NCBI GenBank assembly: GCA_001179505.1 | Contig: CDMY01000263.1 | Coordinates: 72,208 to 136,207, forward strand | Direction of reading: 5' to 3' | From: Vitrella brassicaformis | Lineage: Eukaryota > Sar > Vitrellaceae | DNA length: 64,000 bases | In this document: piece by piece, positions 24,635 through 37,753 of the stretch | Numbering within the stretch: position 1 is the first letter of the stretch | Layout: each line of letters starts with the position of its first letter | The notes under the pieces: generated by a model | What the model saw: only the letters and a program-made list of their open reading frames with translations | The model's database searches: none | Told to the model about the DNA's origin: nothing | Program-made: the position numbers and the translations under genes

Positions 24635-25250
24635 TCATTCGACAATCGGGACCGACTGCTCCATTGCCCACTGCAAATCGCGTTTGTATGCACTCTTGAT
24701 GATCTCATTGAAGGCGTCAGCTCCGCGCATCAGAGTTGACTGCCTCTCAGCTCGGTAGACATCCTTCGTCCCGCTCGGCGCCAGAACGAAATTCCATCTC
24801 TTCTTCTGCGGCGCAGCCGTGCCCAGAGAGGGGTCACCCTGGTAGTCCTTAGAGAACGCCTGGTCACCGTAGAAGACAAATGCCGACTCTCGTGCCTTCA
24901 CACCGAAGGCGTCCTGGATGCGCTCCCTCTGCACCGCATCAGACCGATATATGGACCACCATCGGTTGCGGGCCGGAAACGGCAGAAAGTGGGTTCGAAA
25001 CTCCCAGTACACTAAACATGCAGATGACCGCTGATAGAAGTGCCATACCTTCCTTCCATCGCGTACCCGCATTGTATTGTAGGCCGTGATTCACATCTCC
25101 CGCTTTGAGAGACTCCTCCTTTATGGCATCGACATCAGCAGCACTCACAAAATCTGCCATCTTCGCTTGGAGAAGTGGAGTGCCGGCACCACAGCCCTCT
25201 GGGGTATCCTGTGAAAGCTTTCTAGTGGAGCACGGGTATCCGTAAAACAT
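24635..25250 (-). CDS. Small protein of unknown function (171 aa, 2 exons)
   Basis: I do not recognise it. Start ATG at 25250 (MFYGYPCSTRKLSQDTPEG), exon 25250-25149, intron with a GTGAGT donor, exon 25048-24635, phase 0 throughout. The joined sequence is rich in aromatic and basic residues (VWHFYQRSSACLVYWEF, RNRWWSIYRSD) and ends QWAMEQSVPIVE. No signal peptide or membrane segment is obvious. It lies 240 bases downstream of the PIKfyve stop on the same strand. The unspliced frame through the intron is also open for part of its length (AADVDAIKEESLKAGD), so intron retention or a different acceptor is possible. Confidence 0.6.
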
Positions 25251-25492
25251 CAATGGCGAATAGTTAGGGATTTCGTGAAACCGGAAGGGATTGCATTCGT
25301 TTTCTTTTCTCCCTCCTTTGCTCGGCTGCCGAACGACATGCGAATGGCATCAGAAGCGAGAGCATGCTGTCTAGTCTTGCTTAACCAAAACAGCTCTCGC
25401 ATACACTGCCGCTTCAAAAGTATAACGGAAGCAGACGTTCTGTACATGTCAGTCACTTCAACAACAGCTGTACAATACTGAACCACGAATCA

Positions 25493-28400
25493 CTAGTCTG
25501 AACCAGGCTGCCCTGGTACTGTGGACGTAAAATATGTTCCGATCGCATGACGAAACCTGTAGTTGTACTCCTGAAACAGCACGCGCAAACATTCTTGTCT
25601 CATCGCACGGACGAATGTCTGTTCATTTTCCTGACTCGTACGTACCGTTGGACTGATCACCGTGGGGGACAGACCTGACCGCGTTCAAAGAAGGCACCAA
25701 ATGAACCCACGTCTGATTCAAACTCGTTACGTGGAGACGCACCCGTTGCTAAAAGAGACATGCTCTTGCCGATAGATTCCAGCTGCTTGTCCAGCGTGTA
25801 AGGCCTGATCAGATGCCGCAGACGCGAGCCAGTCATCTCATAATTTGATTGATGATCTTCGCTGAAGTGAATCGCAGACCTGAAAAAGTCTATCATTCCC
25901 ATCGTGATTTCCTTTGTCCGCTCGTTCACTAAAAGCAACAGCGAGTAGTCCACAACATCAAGCTTTGACAGCAACAAGGTATCGTTGAAGATCTGAGGGA
26001 AAAGAAGATGGATTCAAATCGCGCAGCTGGTTGGAAATCACTTACCGCGCTCTCAATGGTCCTCATGTCACGGAGGGGCAGCGCAAGAGGGAACCCTTTC
26101 GTATACTCACGAAAGTTCTGATCCCAAAGGACCATCGACATGACTGGTGCCCCAGCCTCCCTTTCCTGTTGCTGCTGTCCAGACGGGAGGCTTTCAGAGC
26201 TCCCTCCGCTTGCTGTTTGCACGTTGTCAGCTGAAGCGGACACCGAGACATCCTTGGAGACGCCTCGCACGACCACGTTGTACTCCGGCGGTCTTTGCTG
26301 CTCCGGATCACTCAGGGATCTCGCGGATGAGGTATCCTGAGTCTCGGATGTGGTGATCTCGGTGGTGGTTGCGGTGGTCTCCTGCTGGAGTTCCTCGCCA
26401 GACGGCTCTTCATCTGCAGGCCTCTCCGCGCTGTCAGGCCGTGTTGGAGACGGAAGTTTTGTTCCCGACCCAGTAACATTGACATAACGATTTCTACCGA
26501 CTCCCTGCAGGTTGAAATTCGGCATGAAGCCGGAGATCAAATGCTCAGGCGCGAATCTTACCTTCAGGTCGAATGCTAGCACATTCTGCTCATCCATGTT
26601 GAACCGCAGATTCTGGAGCACCACATACTGGCGTCTCCACCTTTGGTTCTTTGCTTGGTTCTTGTAGGTCACCTACGAGAAGGCAAAGACAGAAAGAATG
26701 GAGCATAGAAGTGTCACCGATAAGTAACGCACTGAAAAGAGCCCGTAGACTGAGGTAAGGGTGCTTGGAAGCTGGTGGAAGAAGATACGCGCGAAGTAGT
26801 GGAAGAAGGCGACCCCGAAGGACAAGAACATGCGGAGCTCGTATCTGTTAACTTGCTTGAATATGTATCTCCTGAGGGCATGAGGATTCAATCCTCAGAA
26901 TGATAACAACTCTCTGTCCGCTTGAACTGCTTACTGATCATGAGAAATGGAGAACGAAGCCCCACTTTTTCCTCCCGATGTCTGGAAGCTCGTGCACCGA
27001 CAAATTGACCGAATGAAACTCAAGTCGTCTCCACAGAGCCAATGTCGTATGGCATGAAATTGCTGAGAAGACAACAAGCGTCAAGTCATCATTGTTCGTT
27101 TGTACCACAGATCGTCTTTGGTCGTCTACCGGTGCAAAATAAACTTCAAATCAACAGGACAAGGAACAAGAAGAAATGCACGGTGAAAAAGAACCTCGTG
27201 CTCTCATGCTCACCCGTGACAGAGAAATCTGCACCGCTGAAGGAAATGAGGAACAGGAAGAAAAGGATCCAAGGTAACGTGCTGTTTCATACATCGCATA
27301 ACGTGATAGTCCTACCCGTCATCAAAATCGACTTTGATGTGGGACTTGGTTGGCGACATCAGTATCTGTTCCATAACACGCTTCTCGCTATCTCCCCACT
27401 CTCGACCAGAACTCGCCTTAGGAGCCGAAGGAGGCTCGCCTCGAGCAGATTCCGACCCCGCCTTCTCGGTCGACGGAACGCCGGGAACCGTTGGTGCCTC
27501 GGTCGAGTGTTGCGATGGAGAGGGGACGTTCTGTTGCTGCCGTTGTACAGAGTCCTGTTGGGTTGTTGGATGGTGTCGAAACTGCTGAAGCAGTTCCTCC
27601 GACAAGGAGTGCACGTCCGAAGAGCCACCCTGGACCTCCGTCGCAGCTTCCGAGTCACTGTGCACCTCGAGTCCTTTTCTCGCCTTGGGCTGTGGTTTGG
27701 GGGCGAGGGCGTCGTTGGTGAATCTCCGGTGACTGTACGTCTCTCTCAGGTTCTTGGAAGCCTCGTCGGCCGACGACGTCTCCAGCATTGCCTCCTGTGG
27801 GCCGCTGAGGAAAACGGGCGAGTGCTCCGGAATACTCTCACAGACAGCTTGAAGCCGTGCCTTCTCAGCCCTCTCCTTTGTCAAGTCTGGGTTAGCTGGA
27901 AGTCCATCCGACCGGATCTTCTGGTCACTTGCTTCGACAGCCTCTCCTTCTTGGCTCGCTTCTTTCGCCGGCCGCGGTTCTCCGACAGGAAGAGGTGTCT
28001 CCGAAGGCTCACTCAGAGCATGGACGACTCCCCTCTGGTAACAACTGTCTTGCGATGACGGTGTACTGCTAAGGGACACAGATTTCGAAGCAAAGAGGGG
28101 CAGCGAGAACAAGCATGTGTTGGAAATGGTTGCATGTGCGACGCTGTCGTCGGTCCCGGTGACTGGAGACAGGCGACTGAGATCGAGCTTTCCGGGAGCA
28201 TCAGTCGCCTCCAAAGCCGCATCGCCATTGTCGTTGGCCCCTAGAGAATCCGGTCGAGGCTGATGAAGTCGTCCTTCACTAGGTTTTGCCTCGTCTGAAG
28301 CCCTGGAGTTGCGTCGTGACGAAGACGGAGGGGCAGACGCTAAAGGGCATTGAGGCGTTCCACTCATTTTCCTCCACAAGTGTCGCATTTGACCCCACAA

Positions 28401-31400
28401 AGGCGCGCACAGCAGGGCATAAGCGATAATAGAGCCAACATCCGCATCAGACACCGGGATGACGATTGCATGGACGCAGCGCGGCAAGGCCAAGTGCAGC
28501 TCCGCAAGCGGGCTCGTGGTACTGAGTCGCCTCTTGAAGCGGTCATGAGCACGCGACGAGAGAATCTCAAGGGCAGCGGCGCTATCAAAAGTAGTCAACG
28601 AGAGGCCATCAATGCTGACGGTGTCGTGTTGCAGAGGTTGCAGAGGCGTGGTGGTTCCGGGTGTCTCTGGGATCCCGTCTGCACTTCGACCATGACCTTC
28701 GGAAGACGGCCCGTGTTGCGGCTTTGGAAGACCAGCAGGCACGGCTGACACACATAGAAAAACAGGAAAAGACCTCTAGCTCCAGGCAACTCACCCCTTG
28801 CAATGAACAGCTGCTCACGTGGTGTATGTTTTTGAGAAGCAGCAGACCCGGGTACCGGGATCTTTGCGCTCAATGCAGACGACTGCACGGGTAATTTGAA
28901 GAGGTTTGCCGTAAGGGTTGAAAGGATACCGCAATCAACGGTTAGGGATCTCATCCGCCTCCTTCCAACACCTAAAGCGAAGGGAAAGTACGCAACGTAC
29001 CCGGAGCGTGGTGGTCCTCATCGCTGCATTGTTTACCATCCTTTGAGAAGACAGCCGACGTTCGGCGACTGATTTCCGCCGTCGTCCGTTCGGCCTCATG
29101 AGAGACTGTGTACACAAGAAGGGTTAGCAACATGGCATGTTTTTCCCGACGCACCAGTGCTTTAATTACCTGCAGGGAGATCTAACGCGCTCTTGGACTT
29201 CCGAGCGAGGGGATGTTTGGGTAGGGATTCGGCTGCGGAGTTCCTGTTGCCGAGTGAAAACAGGATGAATGCGCGCATGACCTTCTGGTTCAGAAGGCGA
29301 TTCCACTTCCCGGATCCGCGGAAGGTGCCTTCCAGAGATAGCTGGTCACGAATGAAAGATGACAGACGCTCGCTGGGGGGCCGCTCTGGCGGTGCTGGTG
29401 CTGCTGTTGCTGCTGTTGCTGCTGCTGGTGCTGTTGCTGTTGCAACAGCGGAGGACGAATTAGGCAAGCTGATCCTCCTACCCGCAACCAGTAACTGCAC
29501 AAGAGCGAGACAAAACTCGACATGCACATGCCGTGACTGAGTTCAAGTTTAATTTCGCTCACACTTATGGCAGCCACTTCTCGAAGGAGCAACAGATCCG
29601 AGAACTTCATTGCTGGGATTCGAGACGCTGCAGACTGGCTATTGGTGACCGAGACGGCAGAAGAAGGCGGTGGCAACACGGCGTAGAACTGCTCCTTCAT
29701 AGTAAATGTGCATCGAACAAACTCCCTTTTCAGGATGTTCAGGGACAGAATGTCGAGATGCTCCCGCAGAGCATCGAACCTGAGATACCGACGCATGATC
29801 GAGAGAATTCAGACAAACGCTTATCATCGATGTACTTCATGGGGAAGGCTCGGAAATTCAGGGCAACGCGTCTGCGGATGTCCTCGATGCCCTGCAAAAC
29901 GCGTTGGACCTTTTCTCCACAGAGAGGTTTTGTATTCTATTTATGGGTGCGACCTTTATGGTTTTCTGCCACATGATCCGCTCGCTACTCGTGCACCAGA
30001 CAAGGAAATCAATGACCTAAAAGAAGACAAGAGAAGAATTTTCTTCCGAAGGACCGAAAGCCAGCAGAGCACTTGCCTGTTCCTCAATGGATTGGAACAG
30101 CTCCATCATGTCTCGAAACAAATCCGTAGTCAACGCCTCGAGATTCTCCAAATCTTTTGCGACGAGTTGAGTGGGCTGCATCTGCAAAACTTGAGGCGCT
30201 TTTATCGTCTCCAAACTCGGTTCCGTTTCTGGAGGGTGCCTGTCGACGGGTCTGGGCTCGTTTACTGGTCGAGGCTTCGACGCTCGAAGGTCACGCGAAC
30301 TCAGCACTGGCACACTGTTGATGAGTGGTAGATGCTGAGTAAGCTTAATCTTGTAACATGGCATTGCCTCCCACTCGAAAGCGACCACCTGAGCCAAGGC
30401 ATGAGATGTCTTTGTTGGTCTACGCGAGTTCATTTTCTACCAGGCTCGAAGTCGCAAAACACTTCACATGATTCCGGAACACAAGATGGTTGCATTCTCT
30501 TAGCCTACAAGAACAAATGAATTTCACGGTTGACGCACTGAAAAGCATGAAGCTTCACCTGCAGGTGTAGCTCTTGTTGAGGAAGAAAATGTTGAGAAAC
30601 TTCGAAAACGGTAGCCGTCCACTTGCTTCACCAGAAGAGCACGAACAGAAAGGACATAGGATCAGAATTTTAAGTTTTGATTCGTGCCGAAGACCTACCC
30701 TTCGTGAGCGGATTTCTCGGTGTGACCTCCTTTTGACATAGTTTGCACCAATGCCAAGTCAGAATTTGCGAAGGTTGCCGCCTGGAAGAAGTCTCGGCTA
30801 GATGGTCACCGCCGCCCTCTGTCACTTGAAGAGTGAAAGAGTACGCTGACGGGTTCGATGAAGAGATTAACGTGTCCTCAACATCGGTTCGGCTGTCGTC
30901 GGATTGATCCGGCAACGACGCTGATGGCGTTAGTCCGCGAGAGTCATCTTGAGGCTGTTTCAAATGACACTACGATACTTGTGGCCGCATCATGATTCTG
31001 CATTCGTACTTACACGCTCGCGGATAGTGACGAGAAGCCGATGATGGAGGTGTTGGTAGCAGAGGACGTGCCTTGTTAGAGGCAGCCTGCAGCGAGACTG
31101 GTTGCCGGGACACTTCCTGAAAGAGATTCGGACAAGAGCATGCGAGGTGCTTCAGAGCGTTTGCATCTGCAGTAGTTACCGAATGTCTGCGTTGAAACAC
31201 CGATTCTCCAGGAAGCTGGAAAGGTGCACATGGACATTTATGCACAAATCGGGTGCTCTCAAGCATTTCTTTACTCCTGAAGGGTCATGTCTTCGGGAGC
31301 CAGGAAACGCATGGTGTCCAACTGCAAAACGATAGTGAACAGAATGTCAGTGTCTGATGAGTTTCTTACCCCAGGAATGTCAGTGTCTGATGAATTTCTT

Positions 31401-34400
31401 ACCCCAGGTTCGACGCATTGATTCTGTTTGCCAACCTAGTGAGACAAATCAAAGAAGCAATACCAAAAAAAGCATTTCAATTCGAAATCTGGAAGTGATA
31501 ATCCTCCTACCCAAAAGAACAGGAAGTCAACACGTTGACTCGCTTCCCAATGGAAAGCATGGTCGAAGACCTTCACCCAATCCAGGCCCGTTCCATCAGC
31601 TCGCATGAAATCCTGAAACAAATAAACTTCGAAGGTTAACCACGGCAAGATGTATGGCAAGGAGCATACCGCGACAGGCCGCCGACCACACAGGCGCGCA
31701 AGCATGTCTTTCTCAGAGAGCTCCAGACAGGGCGAAGACTGCGCCCAACGAAGCCACCTCGCTGGGCTCCCACGCTTAGAAAATGCTCCCTCTGCTCTCT
31801 TGTCATCAGTCTCTCTCTCAGGGGCGACACTGCTGGGAGCCTCATCGGTCTCTCTGTCCGGGGCGGCAGTACTGGAGTCTTGCAGTAAAACATCGGCATC
31901 AGATGGGGGAAGCTTTTGCTTTTTGGTGATGTTCTTCTGCTTCCGCCTCTTTGCTTTTTCCAAGATGGTCTTGTACGCGCTTGTACGCACAGAGGGCCGG
32001 TCGCTGCAGAATGCTGCTCTCGCCAAGGAATCAGCGGGAAGTTTCTTCACCGGGGGAGCAGCGGGACCTGACTGTTTCTTGATCACTCCCAAGCGTTTTC
32101 GAAAGAGAAGCATGCCCTCGCTGGGAGTTGGAAGGTCCATCGGCTGCTGCAGTTTGTCCAGCCACGCGAAGGTTGATGATGCCTTCCCGCGATCCTTGAG
32201 TGAGGAAAGGCAAGATGATGATGATCTTGAAACCGTGCAGAAGCTGTCGAAACAGAAGCTGCAAAGGAACAACAATGGACAGAGCGTCAACTTGCTTCTG
32301 CGCGCTGTCTCTCTTTATTCTTACTCGGCCTCTAGTTTCAGACAGTAAGCAAGACGAATGGCCCAGCGAAGAACTTTCTTTGCTCTCGACAGCACGCCCT
32401 CCTGAGACATAGGGTCAGGATCGATCTGGTCAGAAGACCTTTCCCCACGTGAATCATCCCCACGCAAGCAGATCGTGCACCCCCGATCCGGAAGGCAACC
32501 TGCGTGAACGGAGAGTCGTTTTGATTAGGTCTCTGGTTGCATGTTTGTTTCACCTTCCAGAACGACGAGAGGAACTTGGTTTGGGTCCTCCTCGAGACGC
32601 AGAACTGAAAACCGACGACAAAAGCCTAGTATCTGCTGCTGCTTTGGCTACAAATCCACCGAAAAAGCCCAATACTACAATCCGCTCGCAATTATCCACA
32701 TTTTCGTCGTGGCTCATACCTTGTCTGACAAGTCGATTGAAGGAAGAATCGTCGCCCCTGTGCACTGACTTATCCGTTTCAACGTCTTCGCAGGCACGTT
32801 GACGATCAAGGTGACTCCACTCTCCCTAAGAGCCAGTGAAGACAATTCAAATCACAGTGTCGAGGCGCTTATTTCTTCTTCTTCTTAGTTCTTGGCCACC
32901 GCAGGCGTTCTTGGGCTATCCTGGCAACGCTCTTCTCGCACTGAAGAACGAATGGGAAAGCGGACAGAAACCATTCGCTGTTTTATTCACGGTCCATTGC
33001 TTCACTGCCGCTGACAATCAGGAGGTTAGGGCGTAACTCCACGATCTGAACGGAACCAAGACCAGACCCCTCGCGTTGACCTGTGTTGCTGTCATGGTTT
33101 GCCAATTCGAACCTTGTTCACAAGAATGTCGACATAATGCAGCTCCTGCTCGATCAATGAATCTGTTGAAGACATCGTCACTTAAGATGTCGCAAGCAGT
33201 GATATCACATGCCGCTCACCCAGGGACGTGAATTTGTTTTGTCCGCGCTGAAATTCCAACTCAGACGAAAGAAGGAGGATCCTCACGTTTTCAATACTGC
33301 AGCAAACCATACTCAAGGTGTGTCCTGTGGCCACCGGTCCCGCCTTCCTTTGTTTCGACCGTGGCTCCGTCTTCCTTGCCTGTCCATCATTTTGCGGTGA
33401 CACAAGTTTTTCGGAAACACCACGCCGTCGACGTAGAACGAGTTCGATATGTCCGCCCCTCGAATCCTCTTTATCTGCACAGTCCACCAAGGTGGGCCGA
33501 TCGTGATGCTTGCTGATGCCTATCAGCTAATGATAATACCTTCACATTTCGTAAGACATCAAGGTCTGAATGGTCGGTGCATTGAATCCTCTCCACACAC
33601 CTCAAAGCCATTCCGCGGATAACATGAGCATATGTGTCACTCAGTCCCAACAACCGACAGAAAGTCAGCACACTTCCATCCAAATACCCCCACGCCTCGC
33701 TCTGATGAAAGACATATGCACCGTCACCTAAATTGCCGGTATCTACTGCTACACTATAGTATACTACCGTCAGAGCTTTCTTTGCGCTCGTCTCGGAATC
33801 TGTCACCTGGGGGGTCGCCTCCTCGACCTAAACAGACCAGCAGACCAGTGCACCTCATGAGTGAAGCGGCAGAACGCGTTGTCAGCCGGTATGGTGTGGA
33901 CCTGGGGCTCAGATAGCGTGTCACTGGACTGCTCAAGGCCATCAAAAGCCTCGCTCTCTCTCGCGACGCGATGCGGCTCGACATCTGCGTGTCTCGCCCA
34001 GAATGTCGCTTGCGGCTGAATGTCATCTGCTGAATCGTCGTCTGCTCGAGCCGATGCTGCTCGGACTTCTCCGCTCGCAGACGACGATTCGTCTTCGCTC
34101 TTCAGAGGCCAAGCAGGGACCGTCAGTCGCGCTCGTGATCGCATATGTTCATCCTTCTCCGCAATGCGGCGACAGAAGTCGCACACCCGGACGCTTCCGT
34201 GAACTCCCAGCTGCTTTCCCGGAAGGAAGTTGGAGCAGCAGCTGTTGCAGAAAATCTGCAGAAAGCACACCGACGACCTCTTTCATGACAGCTCTTGCTC
34301 GTCTCAGACTACCTGGCCGCACAGCCGACAATGATGTCGCCTTCGGAAAGTGTGGAAGGGAAGCGAGCATTGATAGCAAGCTTTGCCTACACGACAAACA

Positions 34401-34647
34401 CAAATGAGATATGGATAGCTGTCAGAACTTCTGCTTACACTTTTTGTCGGGCATCCAAAACTTCTTTGCATGGGCTTGCCCTGCAGCAAGCACAGTACAC
34501 ACGAAATAATCATACACTTACATTATACCCAGTGCGCAACCTACCTGATTCTGTCGGCGCCAGGCTTCTGCTTGAGCGTGCGACGACTGGCGGGATAAAC
34601 AGTCGCGCTCCCTCATCGTCAACATCACCACCATGCTCAGATGACAT
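25493..34647 (-). CDS. FAB1: 1-phosphatidylinositol 3-phosphate 5-kinase (FAB1/PIKfyve)
   Basis: Makes PtdIns(3,5)P2 on endosomal membranes. The N-terminal FYVE zinc finger is built from exons from about 34600 to 34545, 34480-34439, 34386-34313 and 34255-33807: FWMPDKKCKACYQC, then FRRRHHCRLCGQIFCNSCC, intact for PtdIns3P binding. The large exon near 28750-27312 has HAIVIPVSDADVGSIIAYAL and SPTKSHIKVDFDD, both diagnostic for the FAB1 region before the kinase. The PIPK catalytic domain (26890-25493) shows the ATP lysine in YIFKQVNRYEL, FDLKGVGRNRYVNV (joined over an intron), LDVVDYSLLLLVNE and the activation/tail segment VISPTEYNYRFRHAIGTYF. The CCT-like middle region should lie between, but I did not resolve each exon. 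The start is uncertain: the frame is open upstream to 34740 without an ATG. Introns lack the microsatellites seen elsewhere in the window. Confidence 0.93.
31342..31407 (-). repeat. 33-bp tandem duplication carrying a splice donor
   Basis: Two adjacent 33-base units differ at one position. On the gene's sense strand each contains CTGGGGTAAGAA, so the PIKfyve exon here has two equally good 5' splice sites 33 bases (11 codons) apart. Confidence 0.8.
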
Positions 34648-37600
34648 TTGGGGGGACAAGATCTGCGAAAGCTCGCAATGTCTGCGAGCTAAGCGAGGCG
34701 AAAGAGTTTCTTTCCCTAGAAGAAGGATCTCCTGTTTCACAGAAAGGTAAGATGGATAAGAGATACATTACCAGCTGCTGTTGCTCTCTGTATCTGTGCG
34801 CGGTTCTTGTTGTTCAGGTGATTTTCTCGGCCTCTCTCTGCTCATTGACTCAAGGTCAGTGTTTGATCGGCCTAGCGGTCTGAGAGCTTTAGCTTTGCAC
34901 TATCAGAGCCGCTCACTGATGGGGCGCCAGAAGGCGCCCATCTATCTGCACAGTGGCTGGTGGGCGCAGTTGCAACCGGACGGCCTGTACATTCAAGCGC
35001 ATGAGCAGCAGGGTATAGCTGTGCAGGACGGGCTGCTAGACGTTCGTGAGATCTGCCTGTGTGTACTGTGGATAGGGAAGAGCGTTGATCGCGTTGTGCT
35101 GCGAGGTGAGTGAGAGAGAGAGTGACGTGACGGTGGTCTTAGGCGGTCGTGTGCGCGAATCTGTGTGTGTCCTCGCACTACTCTACCTACACCATCAACA
35201 GTTCACGACCCCAGGTATTACCGGTGCGATGACCAGCTTTCCCATTCATCCATTCATCCAATCATCCAATCATCCATGCATCTGTCTGTCTGATTATCAG
35301 GGGGTGCCAACGCTGCAAATATGGCACGATGCGGGTCCCTCTATACCGTGAAGAGGGAGGCATCTTCCACCTCAGTGAAGAAGTCCCAGCTTCTCACGAG
35401 TGCTTCATGTTCAAAAAGGGTGAGGTGCTTGTTGTGTCTTGGTTAGCCAGTCCTCGCCTATATGTCTGCGTGACTGTGTGTATGCTTGTTTTCAGTGGAG
35501 CCGTCCACGTCCTGGCAGGTGACGGCGATGTGCAATATGCTATGTGTGTAAGTGATAAAGGTGAGATGCGTTGTGTCCATTCAGATATGTCCCTACTGTG
35601 TCCATGCGAGGGCGATCTCATACAGCAACTTCTCGGAGCATGTGGCCAAGATGCATCCCGGGTTAGCAGAAAGGCACGGCAGTGAAAACAAGCAAGGCAG
35701 GATCTTTCTCCTCTCGTCGCCAACAGGCAGGTAGCTGGGCGACGACAGCGGGAGAGACAGGTGCCTCTCAATCACTCGTCAACCGGTACGTACGTACTGC
35801 CGAAAGTCTGACGTGACGCCCTCGCTGACTTGTTAGTCAGCTTTGTCCTTGGTCGTCGTTTAGACTCATCGGCCGGCCAGCCCATGAGCCTGCCGGGCAT
35901 GGGATGGGAAGTCGACCACAACGGTGTGGCCGAACCGGAGCTTTTTGGTGCATACTCACTGCAAGTGAGGTGGTGCACAGCACAGATGGCCTGACATTCG
36001 ACGATACCCCTGCCTGGTGCTGCTCAGGAGTGGGGCTTCGCCAGCGAAGTGCAAATGCCAATGTTGGCATTTGGGGACTCGCTCAGTGCTCCGTCACAGC
36101 TGTCCAAGGGGCCAGCTGATGGAGACGACGCTGTCCGGCCCAAGAGAGAAGCATCTGATGAAGCCGAGCTCGAGGCCGACCCGTCGGTTGAGGAGCTCTG
36201 GTATGTGTGTATGTGACACGCACACCCCTGCCATTTACATGCAGTGTAGTGTGCCCTTTCTTGCTTGCAGCTCGCTCTTCAAAGGCTTTATGAGTCCAAT
36301 CGAGCAGCAGGCGTCTTCGTCGAAGCAGCACCGGACAGAAGGTCGTCCCCATCCAAACTGGGAGAGTGACACGACCCGTTCGCGCACCGACAGTGACCAC
36401 GAGTGCATTCGTGTGAGGGTGACTTCAGAGCTCCGACACGGCAGCTGTTCAGTCGTGTTGCTTCGTACCTACGATGATTCACCGGTCCGTTCATCCGTTG
36501 TCTTCTCTATTCCGCTGGCAGTGCACTGCACTGACGGGGTGATTCGTCGGCTGGGGCCCTGGTTATTGTATCAGATCGAGCTGCATATCCGACCGGACGG
36601 CTCGCAATCAATCGATGAATTGGCATTCACCGTGGCCATGCAGGAGGGCAACGGCGTTTTTGCCGTCAATATCCAGCGAGTCGATCTAAGTGAGTGGTGG
36701 ACGGACAGACAGAGGGAGGGAGGGAGGGAGGAAGGAGGATGGTCAGTCGATGATCTCTTTCTTTTGTGTGTTGCGTTCCGCGTGTGTAGGTGGTGCGGCG
36801 TGCGAGAAAGATCCCACCATTGAAAGCATGGTCAAGTGCCATCCAAAGGAACAACTCGACTATGTCATCTCCTTCAGGTGGGACTGCACGGAGAAAGAGC
36901 GAATGGTGTCCGATACCGTGTGTGTGTGTTTTGACTTGCAGGGATTTGGCTTTGTATCACCGTGATGCACTCGTTTCCACCAACAATGTGGGTGCCGGTG
37001 GAGTACACTCTGCAATCAATCGGAAGGGGAGGGAACGACAGAGAACAGCACTTTCTGTCTTTCAGGTGAGGAAGCGACCCGATAAGCATGAATGGTGCAG
37101 CTATCGGCGAAGTGTCCTCGGGGACTGTATCGAGGTTGGTGAGCTTGATGTGAAGGAGTGCCGCGTCGCACTGGCCTGTGGGGACACAACCTGGCGTTTC
37201 AACAAGATGAACGCTGAGGTATGTTTTGGCACTGAGGAGGGAGGGAGGGGGGGAGGGAGGGAGGGAGGAGGCAGCGAAGCGTTTTGACATCGAAACAGGG
37301 ATGTTTGGTCAGTACATTCAAAGCGACTTAGCAATTGCCTCTCTCTGTTTGTTGTATCTGCCTACCATGATCTGCACTTCTGCAGTACCTAGTTGGCAAC
37401 CTGTATGGCGCTGGAGCCCAGCTGTACTTGAAGCCCCCGCGGTCCCATCACGGCGGCGTCGTCACATGCCTGTCATTCGATAGGAATTGTTCCTTTCAGC
37501 CTGGCGGCTCCTTCCAGCCTGGCGTTTTCCGGGTACAGTCGGTAGACTGGGAACTCGGGGACTGACTGACTGACTTGTTGTGTCTGGTGTATCTGGTGTG

Positions 37601-37753
37601 TATATGCAGGTTGACGGGTGTGTGTCGTGGGCGAGAAGGAGCCAGCTGACGGTCCAGTCTGCTTCGATGAAGCTTGTTTTCAGCAAAAACATTTCTGTGT
37701 CGTCGCTCGAGGCGGGCACGGGCGTGCTAATGCGCAATCTGCTGGGCGATTGA
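34641..37753 (+). CDS. Hypothetical protein with Cys/His clusters (multi-exon)
   Basis: Not recognised. The best start is the ATG at 34641; exon 34641-34746 joins in phase to 34818-35105 (GLRALALHYQSRSLMG, GWWAQLQPDGLYIQAHEQQG). Further exons hold CQRCKYGTMRVPLYREE (about 35305-35419), CPYCVHARA...SNFSEHVAKMHP (about 35585-35663), SAGQPMSLPGMGWEVDHN (about 35870-35960) and EWGFASEVQMPMLAFGDS (about 36029-36200). Later ones hold a long segment with LYQIELHIRPDGSQSIDELAF (about 36270-36690), HPKEQLDYVISFR, YLVGNLYGAGAQLYLKPP and a last exon ending MRNLLGD. The CxxC and C..H..H arrangements suggest a zinc-binding region, which is inference. Phases between 35105 and 35600 do not all agree, so an exon there is mis-set or the sequence has an error. 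Head-to-head with PIKfyve with no spacer. Confidence 0.55.

Noticed and set aside
25500-25680. A separate small gene between PIKfyve and the 171-aa gene
   Set aside because: The sequence VISPTEYNYRFRHAIGTYF is the C-terminal end of the PIP kinase domain, so it belongs to PIKfyve.
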